A DNA stretch of 64,000 bases from an uncultured Ilumatobacter sp. (GTDB lineage Bacteria > Actinomycetota > Acidimicrobiia > Acidimicrobiales > Ilumatobacteraceae): positions 1-64,000 of the forward strand of contig CALFRK010000114.1 of NCBI GenBank assembly GCA_937919625.1. Reading direction: 5' to 3'. Each line of letters starts with the position of its first letter. Position 1 is the first letter of the stretch. Under the pieces are notes generated by a model. The model did not search any database. It was not told where the DNA came from and saw nothing but the letters and a program-made list of their open reading frames with translations. Made by a program: the position numbers and the translations under genes. Positions 17,397-25,835 of this stretch are shown piece after piece.

Positions 17397-18494
17397 TCAG
17401 GCCCAGACCGACAGGATGTCTGCACGGAGACTCTCGAACGAGCCGTCGATGATCGCCGACCGCATGCGGTTCATGAGGTCGATCGTCCAGGCCAGATTGT
17501 GCAGACTGACCAGACGCGAGCCCGTCGGTTCACCAACCTTGAACAGGTGTCGCAGATAGCCGCGACTGTGACGGCGGCACACCATGCACGAACAGGACGC
17601 GTCGACGGGTTCGTCAACCAGCGCGAACTCACTGCGCTTGAGGTTGAGCCGGCCTTGGCTGGTGAGCGCCGTGCCGTGACGTCCTAGGCGGGTCTGCATG
17701 ACGCAGTCAAACTGATCGACGCCAAGGTTGACCGCTTCAACCATTGAGGCCGGGTCGCCGACACCCATCAGATAGCGAGGACGGTTGGCAGGCAGGTATT
17801 CGAGCGCCGCTGCAAGAGCTGGCAGCATTTCTGTGCGTGTCTCCCCCACCGACAGCCCGCCGATCCCGTAGCCGTCGAAGTCGAGCGCCACGGTCCGCTG
17901 GGCACTCTCGGCGCGCATCGCCTCGCTGATGCCGCCTTGCACGATGCCGAACAGCGCCTGATCTGGACGCGTATGGGTACGTCGCGCCAGCGCAGCCCAC
18001 GCCGATGTGCGTTCGACCGCCAGGCGGACAACATCGGAAGAGCTCGGGAGCGGCGGGCAAACGTCGAGAACCATCTGGATGTCGGCCCCGAGCAGTTGCT
18101 GAGTCTCAACTGCCAACTGCGGTGTGAACCGGTGCCTACTGCCGTCGTATGTGCTGGCGAATGTAACACCCTCGTCATCGACCTTCGGCTCCAGTGAGAA
18201 CACCTGAAACCCGCCCGAGTCTGTAAGTGTCAGCCCGTCCCAGCCGGCGAACTTGGCCAGCCCCCCGAGTTGGGCGACGGTCTCGGCGCCGGGCCGCAAC
18301 ATCAGGTGGTAGGTGTTACCCAGCACGATCTGTGCACCGACAGCTTCATAGTCGTCCGCACTTAGGTGCTTGATCGCCCCGCGCGTGCCGACCGGCATGA
18401 ACAGCGGTGTCGTGTACGACCCAGTCGCCGTGTTGGCGACGCCGGCGCGAGCTGCGCCATCGGTCGCCACGGTTTCGAACTCGACAGGATGCAC
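17397..18494 (-). CDS. tgt: tRNA-guanine(34) transglycosylase
   Basis: Exchanges guanine 34 for preQ1 in GUN tRNAs (queuosine pathway), 365 aa, TIM-barrel fold. FMPVGTRGAIKHLS, LGNTYHLMLRPG, TDSGGFQVFSL and YGIGGLSVGET are the family blocks, and C-S-C-x-x-C with a downstream His (SLHN) is the structural zinc site. Two familiar motifs deviate: the usual D-E-C-T/P-P block is LDVCPPLP, and the usual FDCVxPTR is FDCVMQTR (Pro to Gln). Both catalytic aspartates remain. It lies directly after queA. Start is GTG. Confidence 0.94.
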   Translation of the reverse strand: MHPVEFETVATDGAARAGVANTATGSYTTPLFMPVGTRGAIKHLSADDYEAVGAQIVLGNTYHLMLRPGAETVAQLGGLAKFAGWDGLTLTDSGGFQVFSLEPKVDDEGVTFASTYDGSRHRFTPQLAVETQQLLGADIQMVLDVCPPLPSSSDVVRLAVERTSAWAALARRTHTRPDQALFGIVQGGISEAMRAESAQRTVALDFDGYGIGGLSVGETRTEMLPALAAALEYLPANRPRYLMGVGDPASMVEAVNLGVDQFDCVMQTRLGRHGTALTSQGRLNLKRSEFALVDEPVDASCSCMVCRRHSRGYLRHLFKVGEPTGSRLVSLHNLAWTIDLMNRMRSAIIDGSFESLRADILSVWA

Positions 18495-18502
18495 GTCGAG
18501 CG

Positions 18503-18508
18503 AGGTTA
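18503..18508 (-). promoter_or_regulatory. -10-like hexamer TAACCT before tgt
   Basis: TAACCT overlaps the queA stop codon and lies eight bases before the tgt GTG. It could add an internal start, but read-through from queA is equally likely. Confidence 0.3.
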
Positions 18509-19513
18509 GCCACGGTCGAGCAGCATGGCGTCGCCGAAGCTGAGGAACCGGTAGTCGGTTCGCAGAGCCGTTTCGTAGAGCGTTCGCCAGCGATCACCGA
18601 CGAAGGCGTCGATCATCATCAGCAGCGTCGTGCGCGGCATATGGAAGTTGGTCATCAGCAAATCGACAATCTTCCAGTCGAAGCCGCGGTGGATGAAGAT
18701 GTCGGTGCGTCCCTGCAACTCGCCGTGGGCGGCAGCCGACTCGAGCGCCCGCACCGATGTCGTGCCGACTGCGACCACCCGTTTGGCTTCCCGACATCGG
18801 AGCATGGTCTGCTCGGGGACCCGGTAACGCTCGGTGTGCATGCGGTGCGCCAGCGGATCATCCTCGGTGATCGGGCGGAACGTGTCGAGCCCGACAACCA
18901 GCTCGACCTTGGCGACTTCGACACCGCCCTTCGCCAGTCGGCCAAGCAGTTTGTCGGTGAAGTGCAATCCGGCAGTCGGCGCCGCCGCGCTGCCAGGATG
19001 GCGGGCGTAGATCGTTTGGTAACGATCTGGATCGGAGAGCCGTTCGGTGATGTAAGGCGGGAGCGGCATCTCGCCATGCTCGGCGAGCATTTCGAGCGAG
19101 TCGACCGACCCGAGCAGCGTGACCATGAACGTGTCACCGGCTTGTGTGCGGTCCCCGATCACCACCACCGGAGTGCCATTAGGGGCGAACAACACCTCAC
19201 CTGGCTTGAGCTTGCGGGCAGGCCGAACGAGCGCCTCCCAGAGTCTGCGTTCGCCGTCGAGCGGCTCGAGCATTAGAACTTCCGCTTTCCCACCGGTCGC
19301 CCGTAACAACGCCAGCCGAGCCGGGATCACTTTCGTCTCGTTGACAACCAGCAGATCACCTGGCATGAGGATTTCGGGGAGCTCGTTGACATGCCGGTGT
19401 TGGGGCGCCTGACTTCCGCGATCGACCAGCAGCCGTGCAGAATCGCGGGGAGCAATTGGAGTCTGGGCGATCCGCTCCGGCGCAAGCTCATAGTCGAAGT
19501 CGGCGAGCCGCAT
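18506..19513 (-). CDS. queA: S-adenosylmethionine:tRNA ribosyltransferase-isomerase
   Basis: Converts preQ1-tRNA to epoxyqueuosine-tRNA using the ribosyl part of S-adenosylmethionine (335 aa, cytoplasmic). FDYELAPERIAQTPIAPRD at the N-terminus, LVVNETKVIPARL, AAPTAGLHFTDKLL, TFRPITEDD and NFHMPRTTLLMMI are characteristic QueA blocks. It sits 11 bases upstream of tgt, which carries out the preceding step. TAGCCT lies eight bases before the ATG, with GGTGAG also present, so the start may be reached with or without a leader. Confidence 0.96.
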   Translation of the reverse strand: MRLADFDYELAPERIAQTPIAPRDSARLLVDRGSQAPQHRHVNELPEILMPGDLLVVNETKVIPARLALLRATGGKAEVLMLEPLDGERRLWEALVRPARKLKPGEVLFAPNGTPVVVIGDRTQAGDTFMVTLLGSVDSLEMLAEHGEMPLPPYITERLSDPDRYQTIYARHPGSAAAPTAGLHFTDKLLGRLAKGGVEVAKVELVVGLDTFRPITEDDPLAHRMHTERYRVPEQTMLRCREAKRVVAVGTTSVRALESAAAHGELQGRTDIFIHRGFDWKIVDLLMTNFHMPRTTLLMMIDAFVGDRWRTLYETALRTDYRFLSFGDAMLLDRG

Positions 19514-19521
19514 AGCTCACC

Positions 19522-19527
19522 AGGCTA
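19522..19527 (-). promoter_or_regulatory. -10 hexamer TAGCCT of queA-tgt
   Basis: TAGCCT stands eight bases before the queA ATG in the 56-base divergent gap to the hydrolase gene. Confidence 0.45.
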
Positions 19528-19543
19528 CGGGGAGGGCGGGATG

Positions 19544-19558
19544 TCGCACAGTGTGCGA
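19544..19558. promoter_or_regulatory. Perfect 15-base palindrome, candidate operator
   Basis: TCGCACA-G-TGTGCGA is symmetrical over seven bases each side. It sits between the divergent queA and dienelactone hydrolase starts, ending 11 bases before ATG 19570, a good place for a dimeric repressor. In RNA it could instead fold as a 6-bp hairpin at the 5' end of the hydrolase message. Confidence 0.5.
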
Positions 19559-19569
19559 TCATGCCCGGC

Positions 19570-20274
19570 ATGAGTGATCCGACAACTGTTCAGGTCGCCT
19601 GCGAGGGCGGCGAAATGGCGATCCACGTGTGGGCCCCCGATTCGGGCTCTGGCCCTGCAATCTTGCTGCTGCAAGAGATCTTCGGCGTCGGTCCGTACGT
19701 CAAGGCGGTGGCGGCACGGCTGGCCGACGCCGGCTATGTGGTTGGGGCTCCCGACGTGTTTTGGCGGTTCGCACCCGGTTGGGAGTCCAGCCATGATCAA
19801 GAGGGCCTCACCGCCTCGCTCGAGCAGGCCGGCAAGCTCGACCCACCGACGGCCGTCGGTGACTGCGTTGCAGCCCTCAATGCGCTGCGTGCCGTCGACG
19901 GGGCCACCGGAATTCCCGCCGTCATGGGCTTCTGCCTTGGCGGCACTCTGGCCTGGGGAATCGCCGTGGCCGGCGAGCCGTCGGCATGTGTGAGCTACTA
20001 CGGATCCGGGGTGGCGTCGATGCTCGGGGGCATCGACAGCGTCAGTTGCCCAACGCTGTTCCACTTCGGCAACGACGACCCGTTCATTCCAAACGAGGGC
20101 GTGGCAGCGATCAACACAGCGATCGACGGACGTTCGGGCTTCGTGCTGAACGTCGAGAACGCCGGGCACGCCTTCGACAACCACGAGAGCGAGATGTTTT
20201 GGAACGAGTCGGCCGCTCAGACCGCATGGGCGAAGACCATGGCATTCTTTGCCGAACATCTTCCGGTTGCTTGA
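19570..20274 (+). CDS. Dienelactone hydrolase family protein
   Basis: Alpha/beta hydrolase of 234 aa with a cysteine nucleophile, cytoplasmic. The triad is visible as Cys in GFCLGGTLAW, Asp in FGNDDPFIP and His in NAGHAFDN; LLLQEIFGVGPYVKAVAARL gives the conserved glutamate. Family members open cyclic lactones such as dienelactone or act on related esters; the substrate here is unknown. ATG 19561 is an alternative start three codons upstream. A perfect palindrome lies directly before the gene, suggesting dedicated regulation. It converges with ruvB with 24 bases between stops. Confidence 0.88.
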   Translation: MSDPTTVQVACEGGEMAIHVWAPDSGSGPAILLLQEIFGVGPYVKAVAARLADAGYVVGAPDVFWRFAPGWESSHDQEGLTASLEQAGKLDPPTAVGDCVAALNALRAVDGATGIPAVMGFCLGGTLAWGIAVAGEPSACVSYYGSGVASMLGGIDSVSCPTLFHFGNDDPFIPNEGVAAINTAIDGRSGFVLNVENAGHAFDNHESEMFWNESAAQTAWAKTMAFFAEHLPVA

Positions 20275-20298
20275 CCCGGCGAGCGGTCAGCTTCTCGG

Positions 20299-21333
20299 TC
20301 AGCCGTCGAACAGGCCCGCTTGGCCGGCACGCGGCTTTGGCTGAGCCAAGCCGAGATGCTGATACGCGGCCGGCATGGCGACACGACCGCGGGGAGTGCG
20401 GGCGATCATGCCTTGCTGGATCAAGAACGGCTCATAGACGTCTTCGACCGTGTCGGGTTGCTCACCCACACTGATCGCCACGGTCGACAGACCGACCGGG
20501 CCGCCGTTGAACTGGCGGCACATCGCGTTGAGGATCGCCCTGTCGACCTTGTCGAGTCCGAGATCGTCGACGCCGAACAGGGCGAGCCCTTGGCGGGCGA
20601 TGTCGTCGGTGACCGATCCATCGTGGCGCACCTCGGCAAAGTCGCGAACTCGTCGCAACAAGCGATTCGCAATACGAGGCGTGCCTCTCGCGCGGCGGGC
20701 GATCTCCCATGCGCCATTCTCATCGATGGCGACGTCGAGGATGCCTGCGGTGCGGGTGATGATCGCCTGCAGCTCGTCGGCCTCGTAGTAATCGAGCCGG
20801 GCCACCAGGCCAAAGCGGTCACGCAGGGGCCCGGTGATCATGCCGGTTCGCGTGGTGGCGCCGACCAGTGTGAAGGGTGGCATCGTCAACCGGATACTGG
20901 AAGCGGAAGGGCCCTTGCCGACGATGATGTCGAGCTGGAAGTCTTCCATCGCCGGGTACAAGATCTCCTCGACCGCCCGCGACAACCGATGGATCTCGTC
21001 GACGAACAACACGTCGCCCTCTTCGAGCTTGGTCAGAATCGCTGCAAGGTCGCCGGCACGTTCGAGCGCCGGCCCAGAAGTGACGTGCATGTGCGAACCC
21101 ATCTCGGTGGCGACGATGCCAGCCAATGTGGTCTTGCCAAGCCCTGGCGGGCCTGCAAACAAAAGGTGATCGACCGCCTGTCCCCGGTTGCGAGCCGCCT
21201 CGAGCACGATCGACAGATGCTCTTTGAGTTCGCGCTGACCGACAAACTCATCGAGCGCCCGCGGCCGCAGCCCAGCCTCGACGACCTCTTCACTGTCCGA
21301 AGCGACGCCAGGGTCGAGAAACTCGTCACGCAC
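20299..21333 (-). CDS. ruvB: Holliday junction branch migration ATPase RuvB
   Basis: AAA+ motor of 344 aa driving branch migration with Ruv[20 protein letters not shown] leads into Walker [26 protein letters not shown] is Walker B with sensor context; [18 protein letters not shown] holds sensor 1 and the arginine finger; the C-terminal winged helix has [21 protein letters not shown] chose GTG 21333 (V-R-D-E-F-L-D); the longer frame upstream lies inside ruvA and is not RuvB-like. It overlaps ruvA by eight bases. Confidence 0.96.
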   Translation of the reverse strand: MRDEFLDPGVASDSEEVVEAGLRPRALDEFVGQRELKEHLSIVLEAARNRGQAVDHLLFAGPPGLGKTTLAGIVATEMGSHMHVTSGPALERAGDLAAILTKLEEGDVLFVDEIHRLSRAVEEILYPAMEDFQLDIIVGKGPSASSIRLTMPPFTLVGATTRTGMITGPLRDRFGLVARLDYYEADELQAIITRTAGILDVAIDENGAWEIARRARGTPRIANRLLRRVRDFAEVRHDGSVTDDIARQGLALFGVDDLGLDKVDRAILNAMCRQFNGGPVGLSTVAISVGEQPDTVEDVYEPFLIQQGMIARTPRGRVAMPAAYQHLGLAQPKPRAGQAGLFDG

Positions 21334-21916
21334 GACGTGCCCCCAATGACGACAGGGCTTCACGCAACATCGTGGCGGCGTCGTCGCCGGCACCGACGTC
21401 GCGCAACGTCTCGCGAATCTCGTTGTCGCCGTAGCCCAACCCGAGCAGTGCCTCGCGGACATCGGTCATCACCGACCCGCCGGAATGGGTGCCGGTGGCG
21501 CCTTCGAGGATCGGCACACTCAGGCGCGACTTCAGTTCGACCAACAAACGCTCAGCAGTTTTCTTGCCTACACCTGGCACCAATGAAAGCGCGGCGATGT
21601 CTTGGCTGGCGACGATATCGACGAGCGCCGCCGGCGGGTGCGTGGCAATGATCGCCATGCCGAGCGCAGGGCCGACACCGTGAGTTCCGATCAGCGTCTG
21701 GAACGTGACCCGTTCGAGGCGCGTCAAGAACCCGAACAGTTGCTGATCGGAGTCTCGGATGTGGTGATGGATATGTAGAAACGCAGTGGTCGACGGTTCC
21801 AGTTCAGCCAATGCCCGCTGGGATACGTTGACGACGTATCCGATCCCTGACACCTCGATCAGCACCGAACCATCGAGGTCGCGTTCGAGAACTTCGCCGC
21901 GCAGTGACCCGATCAT
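21326..21916 (-). CDS. ruvA: Holliday junction DNA helicase subunit RuvA
   Basis: DNA-binding subunit of 196 aa that clamps the four-way junction. Starts [20 protein letters not shown] (OB domain, about 1-65), then two helix-hairpin-helix motifs ([13 protein letters not shown] and [17 protein letters not shown]), a flexible linker and the C-terminal RuvB-binding domain ([20 protein letters not shown]). The frame upstream of ATG 21916 is inside ruvC and was rejected. Start and ruvC stop overlap as TGATG. Confidence 0.96.
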   Translation of the reverse strand: MIGSLRGEVLERDLDGSVLIEVSGIGYVVNVSQRALAELEPSTTAFLHIHHHIRDSDQQLFGFLTRLERVTFQTLIGTHGVGPALGMAIIATHPPAALVDIVASQDIAALSLVPGVGKKTAERLLVELKSRLSVPILEGATGTHSGGSVMTDVREALLGLGYGDNEIRETLRDVGAGDDAATMLREALSSLGARRA

Positions 21917-22500
21917 CGACGACCCCCGGTAGCCGCAGCGATATGGCGACTCATCGGCGCCACGGCAAGATGGCATAACGCCAACGCAGCAGCATCGGCA
22001 GCATCGGCAGGCGTGGGCAACTTCGACAGCTTGAGTCGGGTCTGAACCATCTTCTGAACCTGCAGTTTGGTCGCCGCCCCATACCCGGCGACACAGTTCT
22101 TCACCTCGTTGGGTGTGTACTGCACAACCTCGCAGCCCGCCGCAGCGGCTTCGCACAACGCCAACCCGCTGGCTTGGCCAACACTCATCGCGGTGCGCAC
22201 GTTTGTCTGGAAGAAGACCCGTTCGACCGACACGACGTCGGGAGCGAATTCCTGGATCAGCAACACCAGTTCGTCGCGAAGTGATGCCAAACGCTGAGGC
22301 AGCTCGTCGGCGAGCGAGGTGCGGATCACCCCCATCGTGATCGCCGTCGCGGTCGTAGGCCCGCGCCCATCGACGACCGCAAATCCGCAACGTGTGAGAC
22401 CCGGGTCGATGCCGAGCACACGAAGGGTTCCGGCTGGTCGGTCGGCGCGAGTGGTGGCGAACACAGGTTCGACCTTAGCGCCGCTGACGCGGCCGAACAT
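21913..22500 (-). CDS. ruvC: Crossover junction endodeoxyribonuclease RuvC
   Basis: Holliday-junction resolvase of 195 aa with an RNase H fold. Four acidic active-site residues are seen: Asp in VLGIDPGLTRCG, Glu in VVSVERVFFQTN, and Asp-Asp in PADAADAAALALCH. QYTPNEVKNCVAGYGAATK is the conserved DNA-contact region. It has about 25 more N-terminal residues than typical RuvC (which begins just before GIDPG), so the true start may be internal. First gene of ruvC-ruvA-ruvB. Confidence 0.95.
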   Translation of the reverse strand: MFGRVSGAKVEPVFATTRADRPAGTLRVLGIDPGLTRCGFAVVDGRGPTTATAITMGVIRTSLADELPQRLASLRDELVLLIQEFAPDVVSVERVFFQTNVRTAMSVGQASGLALCEAAAAGCEVVQYTPNEVKNCVAGYGAATKLQVQKMVQTRLKLSKLPTPADAADAAALALCHLAVAPMSRHIAAATGGRR

Positions 22501-22577
22501 GGAACCATCACATGTTGCACCGAGTTACGAACCCGCTGCACCGCCATCTGGTGTGCTCAGCGGCGGACCGGATCCGG

Positions 22578-22595
22578 TTGGTGGGTCTCCACCAA
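22578..22595. terminator. Hairpin between ruvC and lldD-like gene
   Basis: TTGGTGG-gtct-CCACCAA is a 7-bp stem with a tetraloop in the 121-base gap downstream of ruvC's promoter side. It directly follows a 12-base palindrome ACCGGATCCGGT at 22567-22578. It could end the lldD transcript reading toward... the opposite side of ruvC; no T run follows. Confidence 0.3.
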
Positions 22596-22621
22596 ATGCT
22601 GGTGTGTCCCTTCGCCAGAGG

Positions 22622-23842
22622 TCAACGGTTCTTCCAACGCACGACGTCTCGATCGATCTCGGCGATCGAGCGGCGGCCCGTCAGCGCCATTGTGCGCTCG
22701 AGGCCCTCCCGAAAGAACCGCAGCACATGGTCGACGCCGCGCTCGCCTCCGGCGGCAGCGCCGTACAGGTATGGGCGGCCGATCGAACACGCATCGGCAC
22801 CGAGCGCGATCGCCTTCACGATGTCGCTCCCCCGTCGGATACCGCCGTCACAGATGATCGCCGCCCGACCCTGCACGGCTTGCGCAACCGGCTCGACCAG
22901 CTCGATCGGAGACGGCGCGTCGTCGAGTTGGCGGCCACCATGATTCGAGAGACCGATCCCTTGCACCCCGGCGTCGACAGCGCGCAACGCGTCCTCGACG
23001 GTCTGGATGCCTTTCAGTACGATCGGCCCATCCCAGATCGACTGCAGCCATTCGACATCGCCCCATGACAGTCGCTGATCGAAGTTTTGCATGACGTGCT
23101 GAGCCATCGGGATCGGGTCGGTCGCTCCACTATCGGCGTGGCCGACGACATTGGCGAACTGAAGAGGTTCGTGGGTGATGAAGTCGAGCGTCCAGAACGG
23201 ATGCAGGACGCCATCGACGATCATCGCGGGGCCAATCTCTGGCGGGATGATCAGCCCGCGACGTACGTCGCGCTCACGTCGACCGAGCACAGCTGTGTCA
23301 ACGGTGAGCCATAACGCCTCGTACTCGGCCGCCGCAGCCCGCTCGACCAGTTCCTTCACCAGCCCGCGGTCCTTCCAGGTATACACCTGGAACCACTTCT
23401 GCCCCGACGACACGGCGGCGACCTCTTCGATCGAACGCGTGCTCATCGTCGAAAGCGAGTAGGGGATGTCGGCGCGTTCGGCCGAGCGGGCGACCGACAG
23501 TTCGCCCTGCGAGTGGGTCAACCGCGTGTACCCAGTTGGCGCCAGCACAAGCGGCATAGATATCCGCTTTCCCAACAAGGTGGTGTGGGTGTCGAGTTGG
23601 CTGACATCGCGCATTACGTTCGGACGAAACTCGAGCCGTTCGAACCCGGCCGCGTTATTGGCCATGCTGCGCTCATCTTCGGCACCGCCATCGATGTAAT
23701 CGAACACACCTCGTGGCAGCCGTCGTTTGGCAATCTTGCGAAGATCTTCGACCGTCATCGCAGTTCGGAGTCGTCGGGCGACGGGGTCGAACTCGAACTT
23801 GCGAAACCGAACGACCGACCGGAATGTCTCATACATGCCCAC
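22622..23842 (-). CDS. FMN-dependent alpha-hydroxy-acid oxidizing protein (L-lactate dehydrogenase LldD-like)
   Basis: Flavoenzyme of 406 aa that oxidises an L-2-hydroxy acid, probably lactate, to the keto acid. DLRKIAKRRLPRGVFDYIDG, APTGYTRLTHSQGE, WFQVYTWKDRG, the catalytic histidine in LSNHGGRQLDDAP and the FMN phosphate site GADACSIGRPYLYG follow the LldD family in order, and overall it resembles mycobacterial LldD2. It starts with GTG 23842, supported by TACGCT six bases upstream; ATG 23836 is an alternative. I see no adjacent lactate permease or lld regulator. Confidence 0.88.
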   Translation of the reverse strand: MGMYETFRSVVRFRKFEFDPVARRLRTAMTVEDLRKIAKRRLPRGVFDYIDGGAEDERSMANNAAGFERLEFRPNVMRDVSQLDTHTTLLGKRISMPLVLAPTGYTRLTHSQGELSVARSAERADIPYSLSTMSTRSIEEVAAVSSGQKWFQVYTWKDRGLVKELVERAAAAEYEALWLTVDTAVLGRRERDVRRGLIIPPEIGPAMIVDGVLHPFWTLDFITHEPLQFANVVGHADSGATDPIPMAQHVMQNFDQRLSWGDVEWLQSIWDGPIVLKGIQTVEDALRAVDAGVQGIGLSNHGGRQLDDAPSPIELVEPVAQAVQGRAAIICDGGIRRGSDIVKAIALGADACSIGRPYLYGAAAGGERGVDHVLRFFREGLERTMALTGRRSIAEIDRDVVRWKNR

Positions 23843-23848
23843 GCCGTG

Positions 23849-23854
23849 AGCGTA
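23849..23854 (-). promoter_or_regulatory. -10 hexamer TACGCT of lldD-like gene
   Basis: TACGCT lies six bases before GTG 23842, directly beside the hairpin at 23857-23879. Confidence 0.5.
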
Positions 23855-23856
23855 AC

Positions 23857-23879
23857 GGAATGGTGCCTGACACCTTTCC
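23857..23879. terminator. Hairpin between DUF2087 gene and lldD-like gene
   Basis: GGAATGGTG-cctga-CACCTTTCC pairs over nine positions with a single T-T mismatch. It follows the DUF2087 stop on the minus strand and is a plausible terminator, or a protein site just upstream of the lldD-like promoter. Confidence 0.4.
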
Positions 23880-23894
23880 GCGACACCTTTCCGC
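23869..23894. repeat. 13-bp perfect tandem duplication
   Basis: gacacctttccgc occurs twice head to tail in the intergenic gap and overlaps the 3' arm of the hairpin at 23857-23879. Confidence 0.9.
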
Positions 23895-23905
23895 TGGGCG
23901 GGTCT

Positions 23906-24475
23906 TCAGGTGGGCGGTAGATCGGTGATGCGACCTCCGCTACGCCAGTACAAGTTGCTTCCGCCGGTGGTCTCACGATCGAGTAGATCTTCATCGATCA
24001 GCCCACGCCGCAGCGTTGACCAGTCCGGATTGAAGGCACCCAGAATCTCGTTGACCTCTGGCTCGGAATAGCGGCGGCCGATGTCGAACTCGAGCGCCAG
24101 CCGCTGCAGCACGATCAGACGCTTGGCGCGATGCGAGGGAATGTCGATCAGCACTCGACCTGAGAAGTAGCGGCCGAGAACGAGTTGCTCGTCGGCTGTC
24201 ATCCCGAACCCGATAACCGGGTCCATCGGGATTTCGATCTCTGCCGCCGACTTTGCAGCCAAGCGGATCGCCTGCTCATCGAGGCGATACCCATCTTCAT
24301 CGGCGACGACCAGTCCGCTGGCACGCAGGTCGCCGAGTGCCGTCAGCACGGTGCGTAGATCACGATTTGTGACGGTTACGATCCGATCCGTGGTCATCGG
24401 CTGTGCTGCCAGCGCACCCGCCACGGCAAGCCGATCGGTGTCGAGAAACAGCTTCAGCAGACCTGTCGGCTCCAT
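23906..24475 (-). CDS. DUF2087 domain protein with N-terminal helical regulator-like domain
   Basis: A 189-aa cytoplasmic protein. The N-terminal half (KLFLDTDRLAVAGALAAQPM, then TALGDLRASGLVV) has the look of a winged-helix or ArsR-like fold. The C-terminal half is DUF2087: FSGRVLIDIPSHRAKRLIVL, a YSEPEVNEILGAF stretch, TLRRGLIDEDLLDR and a final YWRSGG. Such proteins are often described as transcriptional regulators, without an established ligand. It is divergent from the EthD-like gene (60 bases), which it might control; that is inference. Confidence 0.8.
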   Translation of the reverse strand: MEPTGLLKLFLDTDRLAVAGALAAQPMTTDRIVTVTNRDLRTVLTALGDLRASGLVVADEDGYRLDEQAIRLAAKSAAEIEIPMDPVIGFGMTADEQLVLGRYFSGRVLIDIPSHRAKRLIVLQRLALEFDIGRRYSEPEVNEILGAFNPDWSTLRRGLIDEDLLDRETTGGSNLYWRSGGRITDLPPT

Positions 24476-24535
24476 GCCATGCAGTCAATCAGGTCCGTTG
24501 GCGACAGGATCGGCCGCGTCTGCAATACTGCGCCG

Positions 24536-24835
24536 ATGCTTGCTGTAACAATTCTGTACCCGCGCGCCGACGACTCGACCTTCGACATGGACTACTACAC
24601 GTCCAAGCACATGCCGATGCTCGCCGAAAAGCTAGGCGATGCCTGTCAAGGTTGGGGGGCCGCCACCATCGCCGCCGGAAAGTATGCCGCCATGGGCTGG
24701 GCCGTCGTCACCAGCGAAGACGCCTTCAACGCCACGATGGGCGCCCACGGTGCCGCCATCATGGGCGACGTGCCGAACTACACCAACGTTGCTCCCGAAC
24801 TGCTGGTCGGTGAGATCGCCGGCGGCAGCCAGTAA
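24536..24835 (+). CDS. EthD family protein
   Basis: A 99-aa dimeric alpha/beta-barrel protein. MLAVTILYPRADD, then FDMDYYTSKHMPMLAEKLGD is the EthD signature, and VVTSEDAFNATMGAHGAAIM and the NYTNVAPEL region complete the fold. EthD-like proteins act as small mono-oxygenases or accessory proteins in degradation; no reaction can be assigned. ATG 24536 is preferred over an upstream in-frame ATG because homology starts here and AATACT lies six bases before it. Confidence 0.88.
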   Translation: MLAVTILYPRADDSTFDMDYYTSKHMPMLAEKLGDACQGWGAATIAAGKYAAMGWAVVTSEDAFNATMGAHGAAIMGDVPNYTNVAPELLVGEIAGGSQ

Positions 24836-24868
24836 GACCCCACTGACGAACAAGTCGGCGGGCCAGCG

Positions 24869-25705
24869 TCAGCTGTAACGCACCAGGCCCTGGTCGATCA
24901 CGGCACGTTCGCCGACCGAGGTCGTAAACACGGCCTCGCCCAGGGTGGTCTCCCACATGCTGACGGTCAATGCCTCGCCGGGATAGACGGGCGAGGTGAA
25001 ACGGCCTTCGATGTGGTGAAACCGGGTCGGGTCGTCGCCGCACAGGCTCTGCAACAGTCCCCGACCGGTGAACCCGTAGGTGCACAATCCGTGCAATATC
25101 GGGCGGTCGAAGCCCCCCATCGCGGCAAACGACGGATCGCTGTGTAACGGATTGCGATCTCCTGACAGTCGGTACAGCAGTGCCTGATCGGGTGATGTTT
25201 GGTACGTCACCTGGTGATCGGGATCGCGGCCGGGTGGCACATTCTGCGGGCCCGAAGGACCACGTTCGCCACCCCAGCCACCTTCGCCGCGGATGAACAC
25301 CGAGGCCGTGTTCGTGTAAAGCGGCTCGCCAGCCATCAATGCCGTGGTCGCCGATACGACGACGGCCGCCTTGCCCTTGTCGTACATTGCCGTGACCTCA
25401 CTCTGCAGCGTCGCGGTGCCCGCGACGGGGATCGGTCGATGCAGCGTGACCGACTGTTGCCCGTGCACCAAAAGCGCCGGGTTGAACGAACCGATGTTGC
25501 TCATCGCCGAACCCCTCCCCCATCCGATCACGACGGGAAACGTGGGGAAGACGACCTGATCCACACTGTTGGTGTTCTCGGTAGTGAAGGCGAGAGAGCC
25601 GGTGCCGGCTCCGATGCCGACCGCATACAACAGGCAGTCCTTGCTGTTCCAGCTGACCTCGATCGGGTCGCCCTTGCTGCCGACCGCTTTCGGGTTGAGT
25701 GGCAT
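24869..25705 (-). CDS. MaoC-like (R)-specific enoyl-CoA hydratase / dehydratase
   Basis: Double hot-dog protein of 278 aa hydrating a trans-2-enoyl-CoA to the (R)-3-hydroxyacyl-CoA. The C-terminal half contains the hydratase-2 motif YRLSGDRNPLHSDP with catalytic Asp and His, followed by PILHGLCTYGF. The N-terminal half is the degenerate hot dog (SWNSKDCLLYAVGIGAG). The architecture matches peroxisomal-type hydratase 2 and actinobacterial steroid or fatty-acid hydratases. A strong GGAGGT ribosome site lies seven bases before the ATG. It is divergent from the amidase lipoprotein gene. Confidence 0.9.
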   Translation of the reverse strand: MPLNPKAVGSKGDPIEVSWNSKDCLLYAVGIGAGTGSLAFTTENTNSVDQVVFPTFPVVIGWGRGSAMSNIGSFNPALLVHGQQSVTLHRPIPVAGTATLQSEVTAMYDKGKAAVVVSATTALMAGEPLYTNTASVFIRGEGGWGGERGPSGPQNVPPGRDPDHQVTYQTSPDQALLYRLSGDRNPLHSDPSFAAMGGFDRPILHGLCTYGFTGRGLLQSLCGDDPTRFHHIEGRFTSPVYPGEALTVSMWETTLGEAVFTTSVGERAVIDQGLVRYS

Positions 25706-25822
25706 GTCGGTTACCTCCGGCCGACGCCCGTAGCGACTGTTACTCGCACCTCACACAATCGGCTCATCTCGACTCCTCCATCCATGATGGGCCGGTAGAT
25801 CGCCGGCCGCTGCGTTGCATCG

Positions 25823-25828
25823 TAGAGT
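25823..25828 (+). promoter_or_regulatory. -10 hexamer TAGAGT of amidase gene
   Basis: TAGAGT lies seven bases before ATG 25836 and decides that start over the in-frame TTG at 25815. Confidence 0.5.
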
Positions 25829-25835
25829 CGTCACC

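Noticed and set aside
20320-21651. Plus-strand 443-codon open frame opposite ruvB/ruvA
   Set aside because: Antisense shadow of well-defined RuvB and RuvA proteins; its translation is low-complexity and Arg/Asp-rich, without a recognisable domain.
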